A stretch of DNA of 64,000 nt from positions 1,069,830-1,133,829 of the forward strand of contig MNCI01005867.1 in assembly GCA_015680685.1 (NCBI GenBank), given 5' to 3'. Of this stretch, positions 45,682-57,743 are shown one piece after another. The translations under genes were made by a program, and so were the position numbers. The DNA comes from Gnetum montanum. Its lineage: Eukaryota > Streptophyta > Gnetopsida > Gnetales > Gnetaceae. Position 1 is the stretch's first letter; the number at the start of each line of letters is the position of its first letter. The notes under the pieces were generated by a model. It saw only the letters and a program-made list of their open reading frames with translations. It was not told where the DNA came from and ran no database searches.

Positions 45682-47637
45682 GTGGTGCTGAACCTTCTTG
45701 TGTTGTTGGTGGTGACATATGATGGAGGGAAGTATGAGAATATTGAGAATATGATGGAGGGTGAGAGGTTTGAGGTGGTGATCCTTCAGGAGATGTTATA
45801 GGTTGGTGATATTCAATAGGGTGGTAGTCACGATTTGAAGTAGATGAAGTAGAACTAGGTGGGGAAACATGTTGTTGAATGTAATATCCCTACATGTGTA
45901 GTTGGCAGTAAGGGTAGTGCTAGTTTGATGATGATGTTTTCTAGATTGTGGGTTTTGCTACTACGGTTGATCATAGCTTTGAGGTTGATAAGAAGTTCCA
46001 TTAGGATGGTATAGTTGGTTGTAGAATTGTTTATAATTACCTTACGAGAGAGATAATTTCCTCGGCATTTACTTTTGTATGAACTTAGGATTCAATACGA
46101 AAGCCCAATACTCGTGTAGATGTAACATGACTGGGTAATATCCCTTTAGATGATCATATATACAAATGTCACATCCATCATCTTCTTTGGTGGTTGAGTC
46201 TATAGCCATTTCTTTTACAGCTATTTCCCCTTTTTATCGATCAATGTTTTTACCTATCTCTTGGTCCCTTTTCCTCCTTTTGTTGTGGTTACTTGATTTG
46301 GTTTGCATTACTCTCTCCTCTACGATTTCTATGCAAGTTGTAAATTTCTCATTTATCCATTCTAACATTGTACTTAGCTTTGCTTTAAGCTCATCGATAG
46401 AATTTTCTATTATTAAGGTTTTTTGTAAAATCACCTTATCGAGAGTTATCTCTTTTTCTTGATCATAGATATGGATCATCTTCTTTTGAAGAGTTGGGTC
46501 CCAGTGACATTTCTCAACATTCTCTTATTTACATAGCTCTCCTTCTTCTTTTACCACACTCTTGATTAGCTTTTAAATCTAATGGATTCTTAGTTCATAT
46601 AATTGACCTTGAGCATACATCCCAAGGATCTCTCATGTTTGACTATGAAGCCCATCTATGATGTGGAAAAGTTTCTCTTCTTGAGAAAAATCATGGCTTG
46701 GACATTTATTCAATAGAAAATAGTATCTATTTATAGACATATCCAAGGGTTCATGTTGCTCTTGTTTCCATCCTTAGATTCGTTTCCTTAGGTTGAACAC
46801 CCTTGCATAGGTTTGGTATTTCTCATTGAAGAGTTCTAGCATAGTGGACCACCGATGAATTGAATTTGGTTTCAACAATCTATACCACACTTTCACTTTG
46901 TATGTTAGTGTTCTAGGGAAGAGTTTAAGCCTTTGTTACCCACTTTCAATGTTTTATAAGACGTAGGCATCATGGAAGGCTTGCAAATGATGTTGTGGAT
47001 CAAAATCATAGCCTTCCACAAATTTAGGGATGTTATTCATATCAAGCCTTTTGATGCAACTTTTCTTGTGATGCTTGTGAGGTATTTTAACTACATCTAT
47101 GATTGACATCATGCTCTTAGTGGCCAACAAGGATTCACCATTATTAGACATGTTGTGGTGAAAATTTCTATTTCTATTTTTTTGATTATGACAATTTTAT
47201 CTATGCTCATTTTGATGTTGTTGATTTTGCCCTTGGTTTCAATTTATATTTTTATTTCGATCCCAAAGTGGAACTTTATCTTTATATCTATGTTTATCTT
47301 CATCAGAACTAGACATTGAAGAGGAAGAGGAAGATGAGAAACTAGGAGAGTCATCATGGCTTCTATAGTATTCCCCATGGTCCCTTGATTTATCTTTTCT
47401 AGGTTTTGAGAAGGTCATAGGCCTTGAGGCCTCACCTAGTCTAGGACTTACTTCATCTCCTTTAGGATTGTTTGCCTTAGGTGAATGTAGTCCTTGAGTG
47501 TAGTTAGGGTGGTCATGAACATATGAAATCCCTAGTTGAGGTTGTCCATCCCAATTCTCTTTAGTGTAGATCCTATTAGTTCTCCAATGAATGTTCTCAT
47601 CTTACGATGCATTATTGGTCCTATGTGAAGAAGACAT
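45682..47637 (-). pseudogene. Element C gag, interrupted
   Basis: Starts MSSSHRTNNASYDENIH at 47637. A Ser/Asp/Arg-rich linker is followed by the gag core MNNIPKFVEGYDFDPQHHLQ, RWSTMLELFNEKYQTYARVF and a knuckle-like CDICIYDHLKGYYP near 46160. It aligns with element A gag. About ten stops occur, for example TAA where A has CAA in the IQGWKQ motif. B interrupts its tail at 45681. Confidence 0.85.
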
Positions 47638-47735
47638 GTTTTTAACATGTGTGACTTAATATTTTCTAAAAGATAAATTGTTAATACTTTTACAATGATT
47701 GTTTATAATATAACTAGTCTAGATAACTAGCACCA

Positions 47736-47753
47736 TCTCCAACGACGACGCCA
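47736..47753 (-). other. Element C primer-binding site
   Basis: Minus-strand TGGCGTCGTCGTTGGAGA, one base after the 5' LTR. It resembles the tRNA-Asp site of A and B but has about five differences from the tRNA, so the primer is uncertain. Confidence 0.6.
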
Positions 47754-47754
47754 A

Positions 47755-48458
47755 TGATGAGTGGTGAGTTATCCCCTATGCCCACCCATACGAATCACAA
47801 GCATTCATGCACAATCTAGTCGAATTCTATGGATGGGACTAGTTGTGGCATCTAGATCATTATGCCTTTATCGTAGTTTGCTATCTTCCCACTTGGACTA
47901 GTGGTAGCTTTGTCATGTATGGTTTAGTCCAGAGTCAGGCATATGATTCTTAATGTTGTTTCAAGCTTATGCTATGCCTAATGATAATAAAGAAATAATT
48001 ATGTAAACTAATTAACAATAGAAATTAAATTCTAAACTAGCCTATGAGCAATGAGTGTCCATTCCTAGCTTGTTGTACATGTCCTAAACCCATGTATCCA
48101 CTACTGGGATTACTAAGTGCTATGCTATTGGGCGAACCAAGCAATAACGCTACTGGGATTACTAAGCAAATACGTGTTTACATTCAAAACTAGTTATGCT
48201 TATTTCACCAATTCATTAACATGCATGGAAATGTAAATATTAACTAAATACATGGAATATAAATTGCATTAAAAGTAAATTTAATCTAAGTCAAAGTGCT
48301 ACAATGAATAAGAATCAATCTTAATCTTATTGTCAATCATGAAATGTGTCCAGGTATATTGCCATTAGAATAAGACATTGTATAACTGACTTAGATCCAC
48401 ACTGTGGGCACTCATTGACTATTCTCTAAGACTATGAAATGAAATTGCAAGAGTTCAA
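47755..48458 (-). repeat. Element C 5' LTR, R/U5 part
   Basis: Collinear with 24940-25602. It is interrupted at 48458 by element D (TTCAA at 48454-48458) and resumes at 57510. Confidence 0.88.
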
Positions 48459-50087
48459 TGTAACAACTAAAAATGTCAGTGGTTGAAATCATCGTGGGGT
48501 CAACGATCGCATAGCGCAGCCCCACCCTTGCTTGAGGGCTTATTGAAAATGAAGGCAAAGCGGCCTGAATGGTCTTGTCGATTAGATAGGGACTTTATTA
48601 GTTGCAACCAGTGTAGTGGGTGCAACTGGGGGGTGGTGTGGTTAGTTGAGATGTAAATGTAAACAACGCAAAATGGTGCTAAGTGTTCTAACAGTGTTTT
48701 GCGGTGCTAAGTGTAGAGCATAGTCATGGAATGGGGGTGAGCGTAGTTAAGGGATTTGGTTGAAACAAGGATGCCAACCCATGGAGACTACCGCTCGAGT
48801 GTAGTTACAACATGAAAATGCGTAAAAAATGCAAAGAAAATGTGAGAAATAGGAGAGAGAAACGGAACACCACCCCAAATGGGGTCAAGCATAGTTAACT
48901 TCAATAGGGGTTTAGAAGGTAAGTGGTGTACAATAGGTGCAATGGAGAGTGTAGTCATAGTCTCGATGGTGTCGGGCCACGAAGTCTGACACTCGCCATG
49001 GTGTCCATTCTTACTGAGTTGGCCATCGCGATGTACCATGGGCTATGGTATCCTACAGGGCTGCAACGGGGTTGCGGTGGGCCATGGAATGCAACTCTAC
49101 CTCTTTGCTAGTGTGGTGGTGTGCCTTTAGGTCTTATTCATCCAAAGAATGCCAAAATGCAAAATTCCAAGAATGCCAAGCCCTGAAACATTGGGACGTA
49201 GGGGTATTTATATGGCTAGGGTTAGTGCAAAATGTGGATTGAGCACCACATGGCAGTGTGGTAGTTGGGACTACACTAACCCCAACTACACTTTGTGGTG
49301 ATCTGAAGGACTCTACAAGGTTGAGAGACTATGACTATGCTCATATATTACTTGTGCAAGTGCCAAGGAGACTATAATGTACCTAAGAGAATGCCAAAAA
49401 TGCAAAAAAGTGCAACTTTTTAAGACTACGCTATCCATTATAAGAAGTCGGGTTGAGTGTAGTTACAATTTTGGGAAGAAGGGGGATGAAAAAAGATAAA
49501 TGCTACTATTGGAGTGTGTTGGAGTTGATGCGAATGCCAGTGCTATGTTGTGGAGGCCTTTGGAGGCTATTTTGGTAGACTATGCTTACCTTTGCTATGG
49601 AGCGTAGTCTCAACAGTTAGAAAATTCTCCAGAAAATGTGTTTCTAAGTTGACTATGTTGATTACACTCTAGAGTGTAGTACCGACAGTGGAGAGTGTAG
49701 TCTGGGTACTTAGAAAATTTCTATAGAAACTAGACTTCCAAATTGTCTATGTTGACTACACTCCCTAGCGTAGTCCTGATAATTAGAAATTTTTTTGCAA
49801 AAACTAGTGTTCCATGCTGACTATGCTGACTATGCTTTGGAGCATAGTCTCAGTAGTGAAGAGCATAATCTTAGCACTTAGAAAAAGCTATAGCAAGTGT
49901 CATCATTCTAGCACTTAGAAAAATCTTGCAAAACTAGTGTTTGTGTGTTGACTACGCTCTAGAGCATAGCCCCAGTAGTGGAGAGCGTAGTTTCAACACT
50001 TAGAGAAAAAATTTGCGAAAAGTGCCATCGTTTTAACACTTAGCCAAATTTGTAGTCAAGAAGTGATAGCCTAAAATTTTTGTGGTG
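48459..50087 (-). repeat. Element D 3' LTR
   Basis: About 1629 bp, starting TGTAACAACTAAAAATG on the plus strand. TATAAATA on the minus strand at 49205-49212. The U3 part (about 49540-50040) holds diverged direct repeats of about 100 bp built on GACTACGCTC and GAGCGTAGTC. Confidence 0.85.
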
Positions 50088-52380
50088 ACCCCTCTTTGTT
50101 AACATCTGGAGGAGTGGCCCTAGAGACATCAACAAAGAACTACAAAACACCATAGCAGGCTTGACACCAACATCGTTTGTTAGTACCATATTAGGTGTCA
50201 TCGCACTGCTTAAGAGTGTTATGGGTAGTGATATGCTAGGAGTGTAGGAAATATGCTAGGGAGATGAAATGTAAACAAGGGAGATGAGATGTAAACAAGG
50301 TGTGATGATTCAAGATGCAGAGTTAGCACGATTGACGGTGACCATGGCACCAAGGTGGCTTGCCCCTGGAAAAAACATTGAGCTCTTGTTGGAGTGCCTA
50401 TGAGAGAGTCATTGTGGAATTAGTGCTAGGTTGGTTGAAAAATTGTAGTGCACTTGCTTGGGTATGTGCTTTTTCCTATTGTCTTTTTATTTTTATTTTT
50501 TGTCATTTGTTTTCACTGCGAGGTGAACCTATGTTTGGTTCTGCACATTGCTAAATGCTAGTTGCAAGGTGTTGCCCATCGAGTGAACCATGTGCCACCT
50601 AATGGTCTTAGCTCTGATTCAACCACGGCACATCTATAGGACAGGTGTTTCCTCCCTAGGATGAGTTGCATTACATCTGCTTAGGCTTTGACTAGCCCAC
50701 AAAGGCTCCCCTCGGGATGAGTTACATTACGTCTACCATGGGTTCTATGGTTGAGTTTAAAGAGAGTGCCATATGCATCACAATGTGTATGCATCATAGG
50801 GATTTGCAAGTACGAGAATGCAAGAGGGGATTGGAATGTGAGAGTGGATGTGTGTAGGTTGTAATAGGATGAAGGGGACATGCACTCTTAAGTGGCTTGG
50901 CTAGTCTAATCGTGCACATCAGAGCAATGTGACGACTTGCCGTTGTGATGAGATGCACCTTTGCACAACTGTCTCTAGGGCTTTGTCCTACAAACACAAC
51001 TTTGAGAAGATAAGAAAACCACAAACATGAAATGCAAGTCAAATGCTAGATGTGAAGATGCTGTAAATGCATCAAAGGCTGAACCAATTACAAGTGCTCA
51101 AGAAGCTAGTCAAAGTGCTAAGGGTAATGATGCTGTGAGTGCTCCAAAGGGCACACCAATGGTAGGTGCTTTAAAATATCAACAAAATGCCAATTTAAGG
51201 TCCTGATAGACTGTGAACCTAGTTTAAGGTCTTGGCAGACCATGGAGTGCTAGTTTATAGTCCTAGCAGACTGTTGTGTGCTAGTTTAACGTCATTGCAA
51301 ACGAGCTGTTATGCTAGTTTAACATCCTGACCCAAGGATGAGCTATGTCAGTTTATAGTCATAGTGGACTACTGTGCTAGTTTAGCATCGTCGCAGATGG
51401 TTGTGCTAGTTTATAGTCATAGCAAATTGTTGTGCTAGTTTTAAGATTGTGGTAGATGGTTGTGCTAGTTTATAGTTATAGCAGACTGCTATGACAGTTT
51501 TAACATTGTGGTGGATGAATGCTTACCGTACCTCGGTGAGGTATAGTGTTGCATGCGTAGCCATGCTATGTGCTTACAAGATCCTGCAAAAATCAACTAG
51601 AAAAACAACATCAAGAACACCTGTTTAGATAAACTTAATGCACAAATGAGAGGAAAGTAATGTGAAAAGTGATAGTTTTAGACCATTTCAGGCCGTAGGT
51701 GCCAATTTAAGGCCACGGCGAGCCAGAGGTGCCTACACATTGTGTAGCATTGCCAGTTTAAGGCCATGACGAGCTATGGGGAACATTACCAATTTAAGGC
51801 TATGGCAGGCCATGTGCTAGTTTAAGGTCTGTTTGGACCATTTTTTTTTGTAGTTTTAGCCTTGTGATTTTTATGGTTTTTGATGTTTTTGATGTGATTC
51901 ATAAGCTAAGTGGACGAATGCGTAGACAAAGGAAAAATGTGTAAAATAAGTGAAGTGATGAGTAAGCTAAGTGAGTAAGCAAAATGTAGATGTGTAGAAT
52001 AATGCAATGTAGATGAAAGTAAAAAATGTAGAGAGTGCGAAAACAAAGGGTGGGCAGGCACCTAGTGCATTTTTGTCCAAGGGGTTATCTTGGTCATGTA
52101 GTTGTTTCCTAATCGGGTGTGGATTAAGATGCGTGTAAAGCTTAGGGTCCTCTAGGAGGCTGTTGGCTTCAACCACTCATTTAGGTGTGTTAGCCTTAGG
52201 CATTGCATTGGTTGTCGTAGGTATATCACCAAGAAATTCCACCTCCGACACTTGTTTCATGTCTATGTTATGGATGGCTAGAAGGGAGGCATTATCACCA
52301 TGGATGGTAACTTGATCACCTTCACATGGAAGGTGGATTTATTGGTAGATGGGAGAGGAGACGACTTGTAGTTAGGCTCG
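50088..52380 (-). other. Element D 3' internal region, no polymerase seen
   Basis: No RT, RNase H or integrase motif in any frame. It contains two minisatellite clusters: 51190-51530 (about ten units of GTGCTAGTTTATAGTCATAG type) and 51660-51840 (CAATTTAAGGC type). Confidence 0.6.
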
Positions 52381-52830
52381 CCAAGGCCTACCTAGGATCA
52401 GGTTGAAGCCTAGCATCTTCTTGATAATGGTAAAATTTGTAGAGGTGGGGAACTACTTCCCTACCATGAAGGCTATGTTGATTATACCCCTGATAGTGAC
52501 ACGTGATCTGTTGAAGGATGTTAGACATGTAATTTTGGTTGGCCTGATCTCATTTGTCAAGCCTAACTTACCAATGATAGAGTACAGAACTACATTTATT
52601 GCTACACTATCATCGATGCAAACCTTATGAATTGTGTGTTTTCCAATGCATATGCTAATGGATAGTGGAGCTGAAGTGACCTTCCCTTGTTTGGGGTTGA
52701 CCTTGACTGCCTTGTCACGAAATGCTAGGGATGTTGAATCTAATTTGTATAGGATAGGAGGCAACATTGTTGCATGGATGACATTCTCATCTACAGGGAT
52801 GTCCTCAATGAAAAGAATAGAGGACAACAT
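52380..52830 (-). pseudogene. Element D aspartic protease
   Basis: The frame 52830-52453 reads KVCIDDSVAINVVLYSIIG, aligned with the D-S-G-A-x-I-N-V site but with altered residues. After a frame change comes MLGFNLILGRPWRA, the conserved end of the protease. The changed active site suggests it is inactive. Confidence 0.75.
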
Positions 52831-53339
52831 CTAGGATAGTGCTTGGTGATGGGCAGATGAGGTCATGACCATGTCATACAAGCTTAGCATTGTGTTTTTC
52901 TACTTGAGTGTGTGTTTCACCTTGGTTAGTGTAGCTATGAAGTCCTTGTCATTAGCTGTTGTGTTGGCGTTGCCTTCCTCCATGCAACTCAAGAGATGGA
53001 TCTCTTGCAGAGGGGACTTGGGCTTTATTTGCTTGGTGTGCTTGGGGGAAATAGGGTTTGGTTGTTGCTTGCTAGTTGTGGCCTTTGCTTTGGCTATGGG
53101 GTTTGCAAGGTGGTTATTTGGCCTCTTACATTGCCATTTGAATCTACCCATGTTGTCAATCGAGTTGACCCTTCGAGGAGAAGGGATCAATACATTGTCC
53201 ATTATTGGGCTTTGGGTAGGTGAGGGGCCAGCATGTTATGGCACCCTAATGACAAATGGTGGCTGTTTGGTAGTTGTAGCAAGGCCAACACATTGTGGAA
53301 CCTTAATAACAAAGGGTTTCTTGGCGATTGTTGGTGCAT

Positions 53340-53540
53340 TCTACCAATCTAACATCATAGCGGATGGGTTTTACTAGTTTAATATCTTAGTGGATGATTG
53401 TTGCCAGTTTAATGTCATAGTGGATGGGTTTTGCTAGTTTAACATCTTAGCATATGATTATTGCCAATGTAATATCGTAGCAAATAGGTTTTACCAATTT
53501 AACGTCTTAGTAAAAAAATAGTTTGTGTGCTAGTTTAAGA
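53340..53540. repeat. Minisatellite in element D (third cluster)
   Basis: About five to six units of roughly 35-40 bp with the core GCTAGTTTAACATCTTAG and GGATGGGTTTT/GATGATTGTT between. Same core as the clusters at 51190-51530 and 51660-51840. Confidence 0.75.
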
Positions 53541-54259
53541 TCTTAGTGAATGAAGGCTACAAGACCCTAACCACGAAGGGTGTTGTGGGTGCTCGAGGTG
53601 GCACACGAACCATGATAGGCTTCTTTATTGGTGCTAACTTGCCACCAACACTAATGGTGTTGATGATGTAGGCGGCAACATTTGCGTTGGATTGATTTGC
53701 ACATCAAGCACCAGTTGGTCCCTTTCTATCATTCTTTGCAAATCATCTTGCAAAGTCTGACAGAAGTCAAGTCCATCTTATGATTGAACATCTAGTGGTA
53801 GTGATAGAATTGGTCAAGTTTGAAGTGTTCAAGGACTAGGGGCTCCTTTGGTACTATTGATGCAGAATTCCTTAGTAGTTCACAGTACCTATCATGTCGT
53901 TGGTGGGCATTTTTTGACACTGATTTGTATTGGACTTGCCTAGCTTTCAGTAGTTGTTCTAGCAATTATGAGATTCTCATTAGCAGTGGTGTATACTTTG
54001 AGTAGTCCTTGCACTCAAAGTTGGACCTTGGAGTGGCTTACGCTATGGCCCTTATTGATGTAGACAAGTTGGTTGCCTAGGCAGCAGAGTTGGCGGTGTT
54101 GTGTGTTGGGGCTTTGGGTTGCTTAGTTATCGACTTGCGGTTAGTTACTTTTGCATTCATGGCTACCATTACCATTATTACATTTTTCTTATGTGTGTGC
54201 TAGTTTCTATAGGTCACATAGGTTGAGTCATTACTTGCTTGCGTACCTCTTCTATGCCC

Positions 54260-54620
54260 TTCATTTGGGAAAAGGCTTGGCTAAGAGACTTTGAGGCCAA
54301 GTAGTAGAGTTTTGACTTGATGAAGTTATTAACTGCATCCTTGAAGATGGCCAAAAGGTGCATCTCTACGATTGGCTCCCTCATTTTTTTCAATGAGGTG
54401 CTCTAGTGTTGGATGAATTTGGGCACGGGCTTTAGGGGCCCCTATTTAACCTACTTCAGGTTTCACATTGTACTTGAAGTATGTCAAAAACTGACTTAGG
54501 AGGTCCTCCAAAGAGGAGATTGAGGCCTTGGGTAGCATGTGGTACTAGTCTAAGGCTTTGCTAGTTAGTGACATGGTGAACACGCATGATGGTGTGCAGC
54601 TAGGCTTGAAGTAGTCGGCA
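54260..54620 (-). pseudogene. Element D gag core fragment
   Basis: Minus-strand translation near 54600-54470 gives VFTMSLTSKALD, stop, YHMLPKASISSLEDLLSQFL, the typical retrotransposon gag pattern of a Trp-Tyr position, then Leu-Pro-x-Gly/Ala-Ser-Ile, then DLxxxFL. Stops follow. A Lys/Pro-rich frame at 52900-53202 may be the gag end. Confidence 0.65.
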
Positions 54621-55874
54621 CTCAAACCTAAATGTGAGTAAGTTCACATTGGAGTTCCCTCCATTGTTGTACTTGGTGATTTGAGGCAATGGAACCTCAG
54701 TTAGGAGAGTCAAGGGTGGGACAACAAGACTTATAGGGTTGTCTTGGTAAAAGTCTACCACCTTGATGATTTCGGAGGAGGTGGCTTTGAGTCAATTAAT
54801 CTCCTCTACTAAACTTTGGATTAGCTAGAATACCTTATCTAAGCTTAGAGATGTGCTTGCTAGTTTTGTTGATTGGGCTTATGTTGGTTGTGCAGTGCAA
54901 GGTTGGATTGTTGGTTGCAAAACTATGTGATGTAGTTGATGTGATGGTTGTGACATATGTGTAGTAACCAAGGCAAGCCACGTATGCATAAGTTGGATTG
55001 ATGTCAAGAGTGCTAATGAGATAGGTAGGATGTAGGATGCCTAAGTCATTTGGGACTAAGAGGTGGCCCTTGCGTGAGCGTAGGATTAGGTAGACGCATT
55101 CACTACCAAATTGTAGAGTAGTTGTTGGAAGAGGGTGTAAAGAGGCCTCTCACGTTTGGAGTGGGGCTCGAACTCATCTTCTTCCTCCTGTGAGGCTTCC
55201 TCATAGTTGGTCCCCACATCATGCTCATTTGCATAGATGAGTTGGGATAACAATTGATGATAGGACTTTGTGAGTGGGATTATGTCAAACGTGGAAGGAT
55301 TGTACTCTCGTCCGTCCTAGTGGACTCATTCAAAGTCCTATTTTGCCTCTATGTCAAGGTTATCCATAGGTAACCCTACTTGGATTTTGGTAGAAACAAA
55401 CTTATATTATTCATGGCTAAGCATGGCATGGTCTGGGTGGATGAAAAAGGTGTCAAATGTGTTAGACACCAATGTGAAAGGTTGATCTAGATTCATGTTC
55501 ACAGATCAAGTTGTGAGAGTTGCTATTTGCAAAAATGGCTAACTCTAAAAAATGCAGAAAAATGGCTAAGTCTAGAAAGTGTAGACAAATGAATAAGTGT
55601 TCGAACTACAAAAAAATGGCTAAGTATCGAGAGTACGCTCTTTATGTTGAGAGTCGATTACACTCCATACTAACTACGCTCTTCACCAACTATGCTCTCT
55701 ATGCTTAGAGAACAAAGACTTAGAAAAATAGTGGAGAACAACGCAATTTGTGTTGCTACACGGGGTCTTAGAGGGATGATAACGAGGTCCAATCTACACT
55801 AACAGGGGTGTAGAGAGCAAGTAAGGCAACATGAAAGAAGGACATGGCACGACCCTTCTTTTAGTGCTAGAAAT

Positions 55875-57509
55875 TGTAATGACTAAAAATGTTAGTGGCT
55901 GGAATCACCAAGGGATCAACGGTTGCATAACTCAACCCCACCATCATGTGAGGGCCTACTGAAAATGGAGGTGGAGTGCCCTGAATGGTCTTATTGATCA
56001 GATAGGGACTTTATCAATTATAACTAGGGTAGTGGGTGCAACTGGGGGGTGGCATGGTTAGTCGAGATACAAATGCAAATGACATGAAATGGTGCTAAGT
56101 GTTCTAGCAACGTTTCATAGTGCTAGGTGTAGAGTGTATTCATGGAATGGGGGCAAGTGTAGTCAAGGGTTTTGGCTAAAACAATAGTGCCAACCTACGG
56201 AGACTATCATCTGAGTGTAGTTAGAATGTGAAAACACATAAGAAATGTAAAAAATGTGAAGGAAATGTGAAAAATAGGAGAGAGAAATAGAATACTGCCC
56301 AAATGGACTCGAGCATAGTTTAACTTCAAAAGAGGTTTAGAAGGTATGTGGTATACAATAGGCATAGTGGAGAGAGTAGTCACAGTCTTGGTGATGTCAA
56401 GCTATGAAGCCTGACACTCGCTGTGATGTCCATGTCTACCAGGTTGGCGATTGTGGTGTACTGTGGGTTGTGATGTCTTGTAGGGCTGTAATGGGGCTAC
56501 AGTGGGTTGTGGAATGCAACTCTGCCTCTCTGCCAGTGTGGTGATGTGCCTTTGGGTCTCATTCACTCAAAGAATGCCAAAATGTCGAATGCCAAACACA
56601 AAAAATGCCAACCCCCAAAATGTTGGGGTGTATGGGTATTTATAGGGCTAGGGTTAGCCCAAAATGTGAATCGAGCGCCATGTGGCAATGTCATAGTTGG
56701 GACTATGCTAGCCCCAACTATGCTCTACGGTGCTCTAAAGGACTCTACAAGGCTGAGAATTTGTGACTACGCTCACCAACTACTTGTGCAAGTGCTAAGG
56801 AGACTGCAATGTACCTGAGAGAATGTCAAAAATGCAAAAAGTGCAACTTTTAGAGGCTATGCTCCAGGACTACGTTGTCCACTGTAGGAAGTGGGGTTGA
56901 GTGTAGTTACAATTTTAGGGAGAAGGGGGATGAAAAAAAGATAAATGCTACTACTAGAGGTGTGTTGGAGTTGATGTAAATGCTAGTGCTACATTGTCAA
57001 GGCCTTTAGAGGCTGTTCTGACAGACTACACTTGACTATGCTCTAGAGCGTAGTCTCAATAGTTAGAAAGTTTTGCAAAAAATGTGTTTCCAAGTTGACT
57101 ACACTAACTACACTCTAGAGCATAGTCTTGGTAGTGGAGAGCGTAGTCTGTGTACTTAGAAAATTTATATAGAAATTGGACTTTCAAACTATCTATGTTG
57201 ATTATGATCCTGAGTGTAGTCCCAACAGTTAGAAAAATTCTTGCAAAAATTAGTGTTTCATGTTGACTACACTGATTATGCTTTGGAGCGTAGTCCTAGT
57301 AGTGGAGAGCGTAGTCTCAACACTTAGAGAAAAATATATAGCAAGTGTTATCGTTTTGACACTTAGAAAAATCTTGCAAAACTAACGCTTGTATGTTGAC
57401 TACACTGAATACGCTCTGGAGCATAGAGTTGATAGTGAAGAGCATAGTCTATTCTGACACTTAGCCAAATTTGTGGTCAAGAAGTGGTAGCCCAAAATTT
57501 TTATGGTGT
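55875..57509 (-). repeat. Element D 5' LTR
   Basis: About 1635 bp, collinear with 48459-50087, TATAAATA on the minus strand at 56637-56644. I could not find a convincing primer site directly left of 55875. Confidence 0.85.
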
Positions 57510-57743
57510 TTCATTAGGCTACTCTATTGATCAAAAAATGCCAATACATGACAGGAGCACACATATTTATAGGCAAAAATAGATACTATGTTAACGTGGC
57601 CTGGTTGATGTCATTACTTCAAAGCAACTATGTTGAGGCACTTGTGTTGAAGTGGTTGCATTGACACAGCTACGTCAAAGTGACTGCCTTGAAGCAATTA
57701 CATTGAAGAGGCTGCATCGACGTAACCAACTAATGCTTCATTA
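57510..57743 (-). repeat. Element C 5' LTR, U3 part with 14-bp tandem repeat
   Basis: Matches 32523-32831. Seven 14-bp units (57621-57718) and a minus-strand TATAAATA at 57564-57571. The outer end is TTCATTA. Confidence 0.88.

Larger units (their letters stand above)
48459..57509 (-). mobile_element. Element D: Ty3/gypsy-like element with gag and protease only
   Basis: About 9.05 kb with two long LTRs (48459-50087, 55875-57509). TTCAA/TTCAT flank it, and its removal rejoins the C LTR. Minus orientation is shown by a minus-strand TATA box in both LTRs and by minus-strand gag and protease. No RT or integrase motif is visible. The LTR end next to 50087/57509 does not have the usual TG, so these boundaries may be off by several bases. 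Confidence 0.8.
24940..57743 (-). mobile_element. Element C: Athila-like Ty3/gypsy element split by three later insertions
   Basis: Its own sequence is about 6.9 kb; the rest of the span is elements A, B and D. Outer ends are TGATGAG (24940) and TTCATTA (57743, mutated from CTCATCA), flanked by CTACC and CTACT. In the minus sense it has a 5' LTR (57743-57510 plus 48458-47755), a primer site, gag (47637-45682), a short coding remnant (35764-34942), a 3' non-coding region (to 32832) and a 3' LTR (32831-32523 plus 25602-24940). No RT, RNase H or integrase is present. Confidence 0.9.

Noticed and set aside
52865-53377. 170-codon plus-strand open frame
   Set aside because: It lies antisense to the internal region of element D and has no recognisable domain; hydrophobic composition arises from the reverse of a Lys/Pro-rich frame.
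51190-53540. CRISPR-like array because of regularly spaced repeats
   Set aside because: Repeats are degenerate, spacers are not unique and the context is a plant retrotransposon.
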